NCBI RefSeq assembly: GCF_023156585.1
Contig: NZ_JALNMI010000004.1
Location: 262,753-326,752, forward strand
Length of the DNA: 64,000 nt
Reading direction: 5' to 3'
Source of the DNA: Subsaxibacter sp. CAU 1640
GTDB lineage: Bacteria; Bacteroidota; Bacteroidia; Flavobacteriales; Flavobacteriaceae
Shown: in pieces, positions 1-8,610 of the stretch
How the letters are laid out: every line of letters begins with the position of its first letter
Position numbering within the stretch: the first letter of the stretch is position 1
Made by a program: the position numbers and the translations under genes
The notes under the pieces: generated by a model
What the model was told of the DNA's origin: nothing
Seen by the model: only the letters and a program-made list of their open reading frames with translations
Database searches by the model: none

Positions 1-2
1 GC

Positions 3-1163
3 GGGGCAACGGGTTCTGCTACGGTGACCTTCACAGCTACCGACGAGTGCGGGAACACGGCAACGTCAACCGCGACATTCACCATCGAGGACACGACCCC
101 TCCTGTACTGGATGTTGAAGCCAGTGATCTTACCGTAGAGTGCGACGGCAACGGGAACACGGACGACCTGAACAGCTGGTTGGCTGCACAGGGCGGTGCC
201 ATGGCTTCCGATGCGTGTTCGAACGTGGTGTGGACCAATAACTTCACAGAACTTACGATTATATGTGGAAATACTGGAAGTGCTACAGTAACCTTTACTG
301 CAACTGACGAATGTGGAAACGCAATATCAACGGTAGCAATGTTTACCATTGAGGATACAACTGCCCCGGTTATTGTTGGAAATTTTGAACCAGTAATTAA
401 TGTAAATTGTGATGATATACCAGGTATCCCTGAAATTGGATTTGAGGATGCATGTTCAACATCAATGACAGTTACTGGTCCCGATGAAACCATTATTGGT
501 GATGTTAATCAAAACTATCAAATCATTAGAGAATGGGTAGTTGACGATGCATGCAATAGCTATACATATACACAAACCATTAATGTAACAGTTCAAACAG
601 CAACTTTGACCTTTAATGCTGATACCATTTGTACCGAAGATCTACCAATCGATTTATTTGATATTATTGGAGACGTAGATACAACTGGAACATGGTCAGT
701 AACTTCTGGAAATGCAATATTAAATGGTAGTATTTTTGATCCGGGATCTGTTTCCGAGCTAGGTGACTACGTATTTACTTATTCCGTAACAGCTAATGGT
801 CAATGCCCAACTGATTATGAAGTCTCCATAACTGTAGATGATGATTGTGTAGTATTACCTTGCGGTGAAGAAGATGTAATCATTTCTACAACTCTTACTC
901 CAAATGGTGATAGTTATAATGAATTCTTCACAGTAACAGGTATTGAAGATTGTGGGTTTACAATTGAACTACAGATATTCAATCGTTGGGGAGCCAAAAT
1001 ATATGAAAATTTTAATTACCAAAATGATTGGAATGGATTCGCATCAAAAGCTTCCATTGGAAGCTCTGATAAAGTGCCAACAGGGACCTATTATTACATT
1101 ATAAACCTAAAAGATAGTGGATTAAAACCTTTTGCAGGACCAATCTACGTAGCAACCAAATAA
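3..1163 (+). CDS. T9SS-exported repeat adhesin, C-terminal part (5' end outside window)
   Basis: The frame is open to the left edge and already in the repeat at its first codon, so the GTG at 24 is not a start; about 386 residues are visible. The protein has Ig-like/HYR-like modules marked by TFTATDECGN followed by FTIEDTTPPV. Its last 85 or so residues are a gliding-motility (CHU_C) type B sorting domain: TPNGDSYNEFF, FNRWGAKIYE and PTGTYYYII are visible. In this family that domain directs export through the type IX system and attachment at the surface. A PorP/SprF gene and a PorE-like gene follow at 10-base gaps, the usual partners of type B cargo. The first 240 bases are about 60 percent GC by hand count and the following bases under 40 percent, although they encode the same repeat. 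Ligand and total length are unknown. Confidence 0.9.
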   Translation, partial: GATGSATVTFTATDECGNTATSTATFTIEDTTPPVLDVEASDLTVECDGNGNTDDLNSWLAAQGGAMASDACSNVVWTNNFTELTIICGNTGSATVTFTATDECGNAISTVAMFTIEDTTAPVIVGNFEPVINVNCDDIPGIPEIGFEDACSTSMTVTGPDETIIGDVNQNYQIIREWVVDDACNSYTYTQTINVTVQTATLTFNADTICTEDLPIDLFDIIGDVDTTGTWSVTSGNAILNGSIFDPGSVSELGDYVFTYSVTANGQCPTDYEVSITVDDDCVVLPCGEEDVIISTTLTPNGDSYNEFFTVTGIEDCGFTIELQIFNRWGAKIYENFNYQNDWNGFASKASIGSSDKVPTGTYYYIINLKDSGLKPFAGPIYVATK

Positions 1164-1173
1164 ATTTTAACCT

Positions 1174-2091
1174 ATGAAGTTCATTAAGTTTAACATAATC
1201 GCTTTGATCCTGTTTTGCAGTTCGGTGGGCGTTGCACAGCAATTACCCCAATTCACACAGTATATGTACAACACGATTTCTATTAATCCAGCTTACGCAG
1301 GTAGTAGAGAAACCTTAAGTATAGTTGGTTTACACAGAAGTCAATGGGTTGGTCTCGAAGGAGCTCCAACAACCCAGACACTGTCTATTCATTCACCTCT
1401 TCGGAATGAAAAGGTAGGATTAGGACTTTCATTTATTAATGATGAATTAGGCTATGAGAATTTTTCATACTTGTATGGTGACTTCTCCTATAACATCAAT
1501 ACAAATGAAAATACCAAACTATATTTCGGTATTAAAGGAGGTTTTACCAGCTACAGTTTAGATCCGGAATATAGAGCAAGCCAATCCAACGACCCGGCAA
1601 TTTATGGTATTGAAGACCGCTGGAGCCCAAATCTTGGAGCAGGAGTTTACTGGACGTCCGAAAGATGGTACCTAGGACTATCGGCACCCCGTATTCTTAA
1701 GACCAATCAAAACAAGGAAGAAGGTTTTGAAGCATTAGAGCGTGTCAGTTACTATTTTACAGGCGGATATGTTTTTGACTTGAGCGAGAGTGTGAAGTTT
1801 AAACCTGCAACGCTTTTGAAGGCTACAAATGGCGCACCACTTTCATTCGATTTAACAGCTAACTTTCTTTTCAATGAAAAGCTTTGGTTAGGTGCTGGCT
1901 ATAGATTTGATGAACGTGCAGGTGAGTTTGCAGGTCTTGCAGATTTTCAGGTATCAAAGCAATTACGTATTGGTTATTCTTACGGATACCCTATATCTGA
2001 CTTAAGACCATATACAAGCGGAACCCATGAAGTGCTTTTAATGTTTGAAATATTTAAAAGCAAACGTATAAAATCACCTAGATACTTCTAA
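1174..2091 (+). CDS. PorP/SprF family type IX secretion outer-membrane protein
   Basis: 305 residues with an N-terminal signal peptide ending near GVAQ. The mature start carries the family signature QYMYNTISINPAYAGS, followed by alternating amphipathic strands expected of an outer-membrane beta barrel. PorP/SprF proteins help export or anchor T9SS cargo with type B sorting domains; SprF of Flavobacterium johnsoniae is needed for the adhesin SprB. This gene lies 10 bases after such a cargo gene and 10 bases before a PorE-like gene, so the three probably form one transcript and this copy probably serves the upstream adhesin. Genomes of this group carry many paralogues, so it need not be the core PorP. 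Confidence 0.92.
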   Translation: MKFIKFNIIALILFCSSVGVAQQLPQFTQYMYNTISINPAYAGSRETLSIVGLHRSQWVGLEGAPTTQTLSIHSPLRNEKVGLGLSFINDELGYENFSYLYGDFSYNINTNENTKLYFGIKGGFTSYSLDPEYRASQSNDPAIYGIEDRWSPNLGAGVYWTSERWYLGLSAPRILKTNQNKEEGFEALERVSYYFTGGYVFDLSESVKFKPATLLKATNGAPLSFDLTANFLFNEKLWLGAGYRFDERAGEFAGLADFQVSKQLRIGYSYGYPISDLRPYTSGTHEVLLMFEIFKSKRIKSPRYF

Positions 2092-2101
2092 AATTATCAC
2101 T

Positions 2102-4012
2102 ATGAAGACAAAAATTATACTTTTTATATTTGCATTGACCAGTACCTACATGATGGGGCAACGCAAACTAGCAGATAAATTTTTTGAAAATTACTCATAT
2201 ATCAAAGCAATAGAGCTTTATGAAGAAGCTGTTAAAAAAGGTGACAGCAGTGAACATGTACTGACTCGTTTGGGAGATTGCTATTATAACAATTCTAAGA
2301 CCAAGGAGGCTGCCATGTGGTATGGAGCGGCATTGAAAAAGTACGATGATGTCAATCCTGAATACATTTACAAATATATTCAAACACAGCGAAGCCTGGA
2401 CAATTATGTCGAAGCCAATAAATGGTTAGAAAAATTCAAGGAAATTCAAAGTGGAGACAGCAGAGGAAAAGAGTATAACAAGAACAATATCGACATTTAT
2501 AAAGAACTTGAAGAGTCTGAAGGTGATGTCATAGTTGAAATTGAAAATTTACCAATTAATACAAAGTATTCCGATTTTGGAAGTTTTGTTTACAATGGTG
2601 AACTTTATTTTGCATCAGCCAGAAACACCGATGAAAAGAAAAAATATGGCTGGAATGATGAACCATTCTTGGATATATATCAAGTCAATGTAAAAATTAC
2701 TGATGGAAAGAGAGAATTTGGCACTTCAGATTTTATCAAAGCTGAAAAAATCAATACCGAGTATCATGAAGCATCCGTAGCTATCACAACTGATGGTAAA
2801 ACCATTTATTTTACACGTGACAATGTAGACAAGAGAAACAAATTAGGTTACGACAAAAAAGGGACCTCTCACTTAAAGCTATATAAAGCAGATTTGGTAG
2901 GAGAACAATGGGAAAATATCGTAGAATTACCATTTAACGATAATTACTACTCAACTGGTCATCCTGCTTTGAGTGCCGATAACAAAAAACTATATTTCGT
3001 ATCTGACAGAGAGGGCGGAATTGGACAAACAGACATTTATGAAGTTGATATTCTTGGAGACAATAACTACAGTGAGCCACGAAATTTAGGAGAAAAAATA
3101 AATACGGAGGGACGCGAAATGTTTCCTTTCGTGAGCAAAGACAGTATTTTTTACTTTTCTTCAGATGGCTATTTAGGTTTAGGGTTACTTGATATTTATA
3201 AATCGAACATTATTACTGACGAAGAGGCGGAACCAGTGAATATGGGAGCGCCTTACAATAGTGGATATGATGATTTTGCATACTTCAATAATGGAGATAA
3301 AAAAACTGGTTACTTTTCTTCTGACAGAGAAGGTGGACAGGGGAATGACGATATTTACGGTTTCAAAGCTGAAAAGTGCAAACAAATTATCGAAGGTATT
3401 GCAAGAGACAAAAAAACCAATGAGATTTTGGCTGGTGTTGAAGTAAAACTCATAAACAAAACTGGAAAAATTGTAGAGACTATTACAACATCGTCAGACG
3501 GTGCTTTCAAATTTGAAGCAGATTGCAACAAATCCTATACAGTTTTGGGTAGCAGAGAAGATTATAAAGATGATAAAGTTGAAGTAAATACAGACAACGT
3601 CAATGAAAAAGTACATAATGCTGATCTTTATCTGCAACCGCTTATTGACAATGATCAGATTGTTATAAATCCTATTTTCTTTGACTTTGATAAATGGAAT
3701 ATCAGAACAGATGCTGAATACGAATTGGAAAATATCGTTGATGTGATGAGAGAGCACCCGCAGATGATCATCAAGATCGAATCGCATACAGATAGTCGAG
3801 GAAGTGACAGTTACAATTTAAAACTATCGGACAGACGTGCAAAATCAACCAGAGATTATTTGATTTCTCGTGGAATTTCTCCTGAAAGAATTGAAAGTGC
3901 TATAGGTTATGGTGAAACACAATTGTTGAATAAATGCTCAAATAAAGTAAAATGTACTGAAGAGGAGCATCAATTGAACAGACGTTCTTACTTCTATATT
4001 TTGAAAGATTAA
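2102..4012 (+). CDS. PorE-like OmpA family protein (TPR, PD40 propeller, CRD, OmpA_C)
   Basis: 636 residues starting with a signal peptide (MKTKIILFIFALTSTYMMGQ). Domains in order: TPR-like helices at about 25-115, a PD40/WD40-like propeller at about 145-425 with repeated YFxSDR-type blades, a carboxypeptidase-regulatory-like beta sandwich at about 425-520, and a C-terminal OmpA peptidoglycan-binding domain with FFDFDKWNIR and HTDSRGSDSYNLKLSDRRA. This is the architecture described for PorE of Porphyromonas gingivalis, a periplasmic T9SS component that binds peptidoglycan. It closes the adhesin-PorP unit and is followed at once by a hairpin terminator. Such proteins occur in many copies beside PorP/SprF genes, so I take it as a PorE-like paralogue and not the core subunit. 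Confidence 0.88.
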   Translation: MKTKIILFIFALTSTYMMGQRKLADKFFENYSYIKAIELYEEAVKKGDSSEHVLTRLGDCYYNNSKTKEAAMWYGAALKKYDDVNPEYIYKYIQTQRSLDNYVEANKWLEKFKEIQSGDSRGKEYNKNNIDIYKELEESEGDVIVEIENLPINTKYSDFGSFVYNGELYFASARNTDEKKKYGWNDEPFLDIYQVNVKITDGKREFGTSDFIKAEKINTEYHEASVAITTDGKTIYFTRDNVDKRNKLGYDKKGTSHLKLYKADLVGEQWENIVELPFNDNYYSTGHPALSADNKKLYFVSDREGGIGQTDIYEVDILGDNNYSEPRNLGEKINTEGREMFPFVSKDSIFYFSSDGYLGLGLLDIYKSNIITDEEAEPVNMGAPYNSGYDDFAYFNNGDKKTGYFSSDREGGQGNDDIYGFKAEKCKQIIEGIARDKKTNEILAGVEVKLINKTGKIVETITTSSDGAFKFEADCNKSYTVLGSREDYKDDKVEVNTDNVNEKVHNADLYLQPLIDNDQIVINPIFFDFDKWNIRTDAEYELENIVDVMREHPQMIIKIESHTDSRGSDSYNLKLSDRRAKSTRDYLISRGISPERIESAIGYGETQLLNKCSNKVKCTEEEHQLNRRSYFYILKD

Positions 4013-4040
4013 ATTCCCGCTTAAATAACAATTAGGAAAG

Positions 4041-4068
4041 CAGGCTCATTTCGAGTCTGTTTTTTTTT
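4041..4068 (+). terminator. Rho-independent terminator after the PorE-like gene
   Basis: A 7-bp stem (CAGGCTC with GAGTCTG, one G-T pair, loop ATTTC) is followed by nine T residues. It lies 28 bases after the stop codon at 4012 and ends the adhesin-PorP-PorE unit. Confidence 0.85.
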
Positions 4069-4369
4069 CTTTACACCTTCCTATCATCTAATTTTTGACG
4101 TACTTTATACTCGTTGTATTTCGATTAAATAAATCCACCAAAAGCCCCATAATAAAGTTCTCGTATCTATAAAACTAAGCAATATTGAAGCTTGTTTGAC
4201 AAACAATAATTAGTTTTAAACACCTTAATGTTGAACAGTCTCAAGAACACAAATCAGACAATTATTTAAATCTTATCATTACTATCCTTGTTTCAAATTT
4301 AATTCTGATAACAAGGGTTTTAAGAAAAGATACTATAAAATATGATTCAAAAGTCCTGGCAATATTAAA
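4069..4369. other. Intergenic stretch with no gene seen
   Basis: About 300 AT-rich bases between two terminators of convergent genes. I find no convincing ORF or RNA gene. A 7-bp inverted repeat (CCTTGTT at 4286-4292 with AACAAGG at 4310-4316, followed by GTTTT) is present but too weak to name. Confidence 0.6.
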
Positions 4370-4396
4370 TAAAAAAGCCACAGCAAAAGCTGTGGC
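4370..4396 (-). terminator. Rho-independent terminator of the CAP-domain gene
   Basis: A perfect 8-bp stem GCCACAGC/GCTGTGGC with an AAAA loop is flanked by seven A residues on the plus strand. These read as a T tract after the hairpin on the minus strand, downstream of the stop at 4433. Confidence 0.88.
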
Positions 4397-4432
4397 CCAA
4401 TAACTAACACGAATAACTAATATTACTAACTA

Positions 4433-4927
4433 TTATTTCTTAATAAATATGTTTGTGTAGAACCATCTCCCTTCATTATTCTGTTCCGCTGATATATCAA
4501 AATCAGTGAAATCCCCTTCTAGATTCGCTCTGTGACTATCACTGTTAAGCCACGCGTTGACCACAGATTGAGCCGAACTATATCCATAGGCTACGTTTTC
4601 AGAAACTTTGGCAGCTCCTGCATTTTGTATAAGGCTATTCTTTCTTTGAAAAAAATTGTCATGATTCACCTGGTTGATTTCAACCATATAATCTGTATGT
4701 GTAAATGCTACAGACTTAATGATGCTTAAATTATTTAACGGGTTTAGACCTATTTCAATTCTATGATTGTTGATTAATTCTAATATCTCAATTTCTATGG
4801 TTTTTGTTTCAGGAGTTGATGCCAAAATATTAGTATCTATAGTTTCATCAGGCATTTCTTCAGTTGAACATGAGAAGGATAGCACAGCAATTAATGCCAT
4901 TGCTGACAGCAGCTTAATAGTTTTCAT
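4433..4927 (-). CDS. CAP (SCP/PR1-like) domain lipoprotein
   Basis: 164 residues with a lipoprotein leader ending FSCST (Cys near residue 20) and a CAP domain over about residues 45-164. Visible family features are the start INNHRIEIGLNPL, the His in FTHTDYM, ENVAYGYSSAQSVVNAWLNS and SDSHRANLEG, the last being the usual CAP signature around the second His. Bacterial CAP lipoproteins are exported; their biochemical role is mostly unknown. The gene stands alone with its own terminator. The 200 bases upstream hold a cluster of ATCGAT-containing inverted repeats that could be a control region for it. Confidence 0.85.
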   Translation of the reverse strand: MKTIKLLSAMALIAVLSFSCSTEEMPDETIDTNILASTPETKTIEIEILELINNHRIEIGLNPLNNLSIIKSVAFTHTDYMVEINQVNHDNFFQRKNSLIQNAGAAKVSENVAYGYSSAQSVVNAWLNSDSHRANLEGDFTDFDISAEQNNEGRWFYTNIFIKK

Positions 4928-5000
4928 AAGAGGGTTATTTAGATTTGGTGAGTCTAAAATAGAATCTTATGAAAGTTTAATATGTTAAAGAAATGTTAAA

Positions 5001-5114
5001 ATCGATAAAAAACATTCATTTTATCGAAAATTAATGTAAATCATCGATGAAATGCATATATATAATTCTAATTTATGTATTTCATCATTCGAATAACGCA
5101 TTTCATCGATAAAA
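5001..5114. promoter_or_regulatory. Cluster of ATCGAT-centred inverted repeats
   Basis: Between pdxH and the CAP gene lie TCGATAAAA (5002-5010) facing TTTTATCGA (5019-5027), and a perfect 13-bp inverted repeat with arms at 5043-5055 and 5098-5110. The 10-mer ATCGATAAAA occurs at both 5001 and 5105. The arms are not followed by T tracts, so they do not look like terminators. They sit 75-190 bases upstream of the minus-strand CAP gene. A role as operators is inference. Confidence 0.45.
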
Positions 5115-5126
5115 CATCCTGCTTGA

Positions 5127-5774
5127 TTACGGCGAAAGTCTCTTTATATCCCAATTGCAGTTTTCTAATAATTGATAGCGAATTCTGTCATGAAGACGAT
5201 TGGCCCTGCCTTGCCAAAACTCCATTTCAATAGGTTTTACAATATAACCACCCCAATAAGTGGGTCTAGGAATATCTTTTCCCTCATATTTAGCCTCGAG
5301 CTGTCTTAACTCCATCTCTAACACATCTCTATTTTCAATTATGCTGCTCTGATGAGACGCCAATGCTCCGAGTTGACTACCACGCGGTCTTGATTCAAAA
5401 TAGCCATCACTCATGTTTTCTGGCACTTTTTCGGCCTTGCCTTTTATGATGACCTGACGTTCTGCCTGATGCCAAAAAAAAGACAGGCACACATGTGGGT
5501 TTTCTTTAATAGCTTTTCCTTTTTCACTTTCATAATTTGTATAAAAAATAAAACCTTCAAAAGTGATTTTTTTAAGCAGCACTACCCTACCTTTTGGGTA
5601 GCCGTCCGAACCAATAGTGGAAATGGTCATGGCATTGGTTTCTCCTTCATTAAAATTTGAATCTACCTCATGAAACCACTTTTGGAACAATTCCATAGGG
5701 TTATCACTAATAGTGCTTTCGAGCAATTCTTTCTTTTCGTAAGACTTTCTATAATTACTTAAATCAGATTCCAT
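5127..5774 (-). CDS. pdxH: Pyridoxamine 5'-phosphate oxidase
   Basis: 215 residues, the normal length. The enzyme uses FMN and oxygen to turn pyridoxamine or pyridoxine 5'-phosphate into pyridoxal 5'-phosphate. Visible motifs are GRVVLLKKI and FYTNYESEKGKAI of the FMN site and the C-terminal WQGRANRLHDRIRY signature. It is the last gene of the minus-strand run pyrR-pyrB-(STAS-like)-rnz-pdxH and follows rnz after 25 bases. No terminator is obvious after it. Confidence 0.96.
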   Translation of the reverse strand: MESDLSNYRKSYEKKELLESTISDNPMELFQKWFHEVDSNFNEGETNAMTISTIGSDGYPKGRVVLLKKITFEGFIFYTNYESEKGKAIKENPHVCLSFFWHQAERQVIIKGKAEKVPENMSDGYFESRPRGSQLGALASHQSSIIENRDVLEMELRQLEAKYEGKDIPRPTYWGGYIVKPIEMEFWQGRANRLHDRIRYQLLENCNWDIKRLSP

Positions 5775-5799
5775 AAAATGAGCGTTTAATTAATGAAGA

Positions 5800-6708
5800 C
5801 TAATCAAATTTAAAGGTTTTGCCGTCGCCAGCCAATTTCACTTGCTCAAAAATGGTTTGTGCTTCTGCCTTGAATTCATTTAAGTGATTATATCTTGTGG
5901 AAAAATGACCTAGAATTAATGTACCGACATTTGCTTTTTTAGCAATCATTGCAGCTTCCTTTGCAGTAGAATGTTTGGTCTGCGGCGCCAATTTTGCATG
6001 TTTATCCAAAAAAGTAGATTCGTGATAAAGTACATTTACATCTTGTATGATTGGAATAACCGATTCATTATAAGCTGTATCGCTGCAATACGCATAACTT
6101 TTAACAGGTTTAGGGGGGCTAGTGACCTTTTTATGGTCAATCATTACACCTTCCCTATTCTTAACGTCAAATCCTTGTTTTAACTTTCTGTAATATGCAA
6201 CGTCTACATTGGCCTCAACCACGGCATTCAAATCTAAATGTCTCTCACCTTCTTTCTCCTTAAATAAAAATCCATTGGTGTAAATTCGGTGATCCAAAGG
6301 GATTGTATACACTTCAACCTTATCATCTTCATAAATCAATTCAGAAGTTTTTGAGGTCAATTCATGAAAAATTAAAGGATAATTGGTCCATGAATCAGAC
6401 AATTTCATTTGAAGTGTGATAATATCTTTCAGCCCTTTTGGACCATAAATATGCAATTCTGTTTCTCTTGTAAGTAGTCTAAATGTTGAAACCAATCCTA
6501 CCAGCCCAAAAAAATGGTCACCATGTAGGTGAGAAATAAAGATGTGCTTAATACGATTGAACTTTATCTTGTTGCGCCTTAATTCCACCTGTGTACCTTC
6601 ACCGCAATCAATCAAAAACAAATGATTGTTGATTTCCAGGACTTGTGATGTGGGATTGGTGTCAGTACGTGGTGTTGCGCTATAACAACCAAGAATGGTA
6701 AGTTTCAT
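5800..6708 (-). CDS. rnz: Ribonuclease Z (tRNA 3' processing endonuclease)
   Basis: 302 residues, as expected for the short bacterial form. The metallo-beta-lactamase fold carries the zinc motif SHLHGDHFFGL, an N-terminal LGCYSATPRTDTNPTSQ, and later zinc-binding stretches CSDTAYNE, YHESTF and LGHFSTRY. It cleaves precursor tRNAs after the discriminator base. It lies 19 bases after a small STAS-like gene and 25 before pdxH, in the operon headed by pyrR. Confidence 0.95.
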   Translation of the reverse strand: MKLTILGCYSATPRTDTNPTSQVLEINNHLFLIDCGEGTQVELRRNKIKFNRIKHIFISHLHGDHFFGLVGLVSTFRLLTRETELHIYGPKGLKDIITLQMKLSDSWTNYPLIFHELTSKTSELIYEDDKVEVYTIPLDHRIYTNGFLFKEKEGERHLDLNAVVEANVDVAYYRKLKQGFDVKNREGVMIDHKKVTSPPKPVKSYAYCSDTAYNESVIPIIQDVNVLYHESTFLDKHAKLAPQTKHSTAKEAAMIAKKANVGTLILGHFSTRYNHLNEFKAEAQTIFEQVKLAGDGKTFKFD

Positions 6709-6727
6709 CTACCTTTTTTTAAAGAGA

Positions 6728-7060
6728 TTAGAAGCCCAAATCACGTTCCATTTCTTCCATTTCAATGATATCATAAGCTTCTTTAAGTGTAGGGACCACG
6801 ACCAATTCGTCAGGCATTTCATCCAAATTGACCTTATCTGTTACTATCACAAACGAACGCTTTGAATGCCGATGTTGATTAGAAATATCCAAAAATTCAA
6901 TGATGTCCTGTAAACTGACAGTATTCATAACAGAAAGATTGACAATAACATTATCATTTTTGAATTTAGGATAGGTTGCTTGCATCTTTTTCACCAACTC
7001 AATGATGGTACTCTTTTCCTGTATGATGATGGTTATATTATCATCTTTATCAAATATCAT
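6728..7060 (-). CDS. Small STAS-like protein between pyrB and rnz
   Basis: 110 residues, soluble, no signal peptide. Alternating beta and alpha segments (NVIVNLSVMNTVSLQDIIEFLDI, then RSFVIVTDK, then VVVPTLKEAYDIIEMEEMERDLGF) resemble a STAS/anti-sigma-antagonist fold. I recognise no catalytic motif and no conserved phosphorylatable Ser with certainty. It is 4 bases from pyrB and 19 from rnz, so it is co-transcribed with both. The name STAS-like is a fold guess; the function is unknown. Confidence 0.75.
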   Translation of the reverse strand: MIFDKDDNITIIIQEKSTIIELVKKMQATYPKFKNDNVIVNLSVMNTVSLQDIIEFLDISNQHRHSKRSFVIVTDKVNLDEMPDELVVVPTLKEAYDIIEMEEMERDLGF

Positions 7061-7064
7061 AATC

Positions 7065-7994
7065 TTAATGTTTAATTTTTGAAGCTAATAAATAAATGAC
7101 AGCCATCCTAATAGCTACACCATTTTGAACTTGATCCAAAATAATGGCTTGTTTGGAATCAGCTACGTCACTTGTAATTTCAACACCTCTATTAATTGGA
7201 CCTGGATGCATTATCGTGATTTCCTTCTTCAAAGAATCGAGCAATGCTTTATTGACGCCATATTGCTGCGTATATTCTCTTGTGGATGGAAAATAATTGA
7301 TATCCATACGTTCATTTTGAACGCGCAACATATTGGCAACATCACACCACTCAAGCGCTTTTCGCAAATTGGTTTCAACTTTTACACCAAGTTTGTCAAT
7401 ATATTTTGGCAAAAGCGTTTTAGGACCGCAAACCATCACATTTGCACCCTGAAGCTGTAAGGCAAAAATGTTTGACAATGCGACTCTACTATGTAAAATA
7501 TCACCAACAATCACTACGTTTTTACCTTTCACAACTCCCAAACGTTCTCTAATGGAATAACTATCAAGCAATGCCTGTGTAGGATGCTCATGAGCTCCAT
7601 CTCCAGCATTGATGATACTTGCATTAACGTGTTGAGATAAAAAGACACTTGCTCCTGGATTGGGATGGCGCATCACAACCATATCAACCTTCATTGATAA
7701 GATATTGTTGACAGTATCGATAAGCGTTTCACCTTTTTTTACAGAAGATTGTGAAGCGGAAAAATTAATAACATCGGCCGATAGTCTTTTTTCCGCAAGT
7801 TCAAAAGATAATTTTGTACGAGTAGAATTCTCAAAAAAGAGATTGGCAATCGTAATGTCACGAAGTGAAGGCACTTTTTTGATTGGCCTATTGATGACCT
7901 CCTTAAAATGGTCAGCCGTTTCAAAAATCAATTGGATATCTTGCGAGTTGAGATATTTTATTCCCAGTAAGTGATTGACACTTAATTCGCTCAT
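7065..7994 (-). CDS. pyrB: Aspartate carbamoyltransferase catalytic subunit
   Basis: 309 residues, typical for PyrB. It makes N-carbamoyl-aspartate from carbamoyl phosphate and aspartate, the committed step of pyrimidine synthesis. The carbamoyl-phosphate loop FFENSTRTKLSFELA, the RHPNPGA and EHPTQALLD motifs and the aspartate loop HPGPINRGVEI are all visible. It is 3 bases after pyrR and 4 before the STAS-like gene. No pyrI regulatory-subunit gene is adjacent, which fits control through PyrR or by feedback elsewhere. Confidence 0.97.
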   Translation of the reverse strand: MSELSVNHLLGIKYLNSQDIQLIFETADHFKEVINRPIKKVPSLRDITIANLFFENSTRTKLSFELAEKRLSADVINFSASQSSVKKGETLIDTVNNILSMKVDMVVMRHPNPGASVFLSQHVNASIINAGDGAHEHPTQALLDSYSIRERLGVVKGKNVVIVGDILHSRVALSNIFALQLQGANVMVCGPKTLLPKYIDKLGVKVETNLRKALEWCDVANMLRVQNERMDINYFPSTREYTQQYGVNKALLDSLKKEITIMHPGPINRGVEITSDVADSKQAIILDQVQNGVAIRMAVIYLLASKIKH

Positions 7995-7997
7995 AAT

Positions 7998-8537
7998 TTA
8001 ATTATTTATTAAGTAAACCGAATCTTCGCCTTCGTTTTCTTTCCAGTTAACTTTTACTTTTTCTTTATTAATGGCATCTACTTGGCGACCTCTATAGTCG
8101 GGTTGAATCGGTAAATGTCTGCTAAATCGTCTATCAATCAAGGTCAAAAGCTCGATTTCATTAGGTCTCCCAAACGATTGAATAGCTGTCAGAGCCGCCC
8201 GAATACTTCTACCTGTATATAACACATCATCAATAAACACAATGTTTTTATCTTCAACCAAAAAGTTGATCTCTGTAGTATTAGCTTCTAAAGTTTTATC
8301 TCCTCTTCGGAAATCATCCCGAAAAAAAGTGATGTCCAAATGTCCTAACTGAATATCTTTTATTTTGTATTCATCCTTCAGCATTTGAGCCAAGCGGTTG
8401 GCTAGAAATTTACCTCGCGGTTGAATGCCTATAAGAACTGTATCGGTAAAATCTTTATGATTTTCAATTAATTGACAAGCCAATCGATGAAGAATGATGT
8501 TTACCTCTTTTGCGTTAAGTAAAACTTTTTGGCTCAT
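7998..8537 (-). CDS. pyrR: Bifunctional pyr operon regulator / uracil phosphoribosyltransferase
   Basis: 179 residues. The PRPP-binding signature VFIDDVLYTGRSIRAAL is present, as are GIQPRGKFLANRL and the C-terminal DRRFSRHLPIQPDYRGR, all typical of PyrR. In other bacteria PyrR binds pyr mRNA in response to UMP and has weak UPRTase activity. It leads the operon and starts the chain into pyrB. A good Bacteroidota promoter and a palindrome lie just upstream; I do not see a classical Bacillus-type PyrR anti-antiterminator stem. Confidence 0.95.
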   Translation of the reverse strand: MSQKVLLNAKEVNIILHRLACQLIENHKDFTDTVLIGIQPRGKFLANRLAQMLKDEYKIKDIQLGHLDITFFRDDFRRGDKTLEANTTEINFLVEDKNIVFIDDVLYTGRSIRAALTAIQSFGRPNEIELLTLIDRRFSRHLPIQPDYRGRQVDAINKEKVKVNWKENEGEDSVYLINN

Positions 8538-8544
8538 ATGGTTT

Positions 8545-8593
8545 CCAAACGTGTTTGGTTTACAAAGTTAATGTAAAAAAACTGTGTTCACAA
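8545..8593 (-). promoter_or_regulatory. pyrR promoter with adjacent palindrome
   Basis: Read on the minus strand, TTG (8593-8591), 20 bases, then TAACTTTG (8570-8563) matches the Bacteroidota consensus TTG-N(17-23)-TAnnTTTG. The expected start point falls in or next to CCAAAC-AC-GTTTGG (8558-8545), two 6-bp arms around a 2-base centre. The ATG of pyrR follows at 8537, so the leader is short. The operator role of the palindrome is inference. Confidence 0.6.
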
Positions 8594-8610
8594 TGTAAAA
8601 AATCCAAAAT

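Noticed and set aside
24-26. GTG as the start of the first gene
   Set aside because: The same frame is open to base 3 and already in the repeat motif before the GTG, so this is an internal codon of a longer gene.
4041-4396. Small gene between the two terminators
   Set aside because: No frame of useful length with plausible codon use; only terminators and AT-rich sequence are present.
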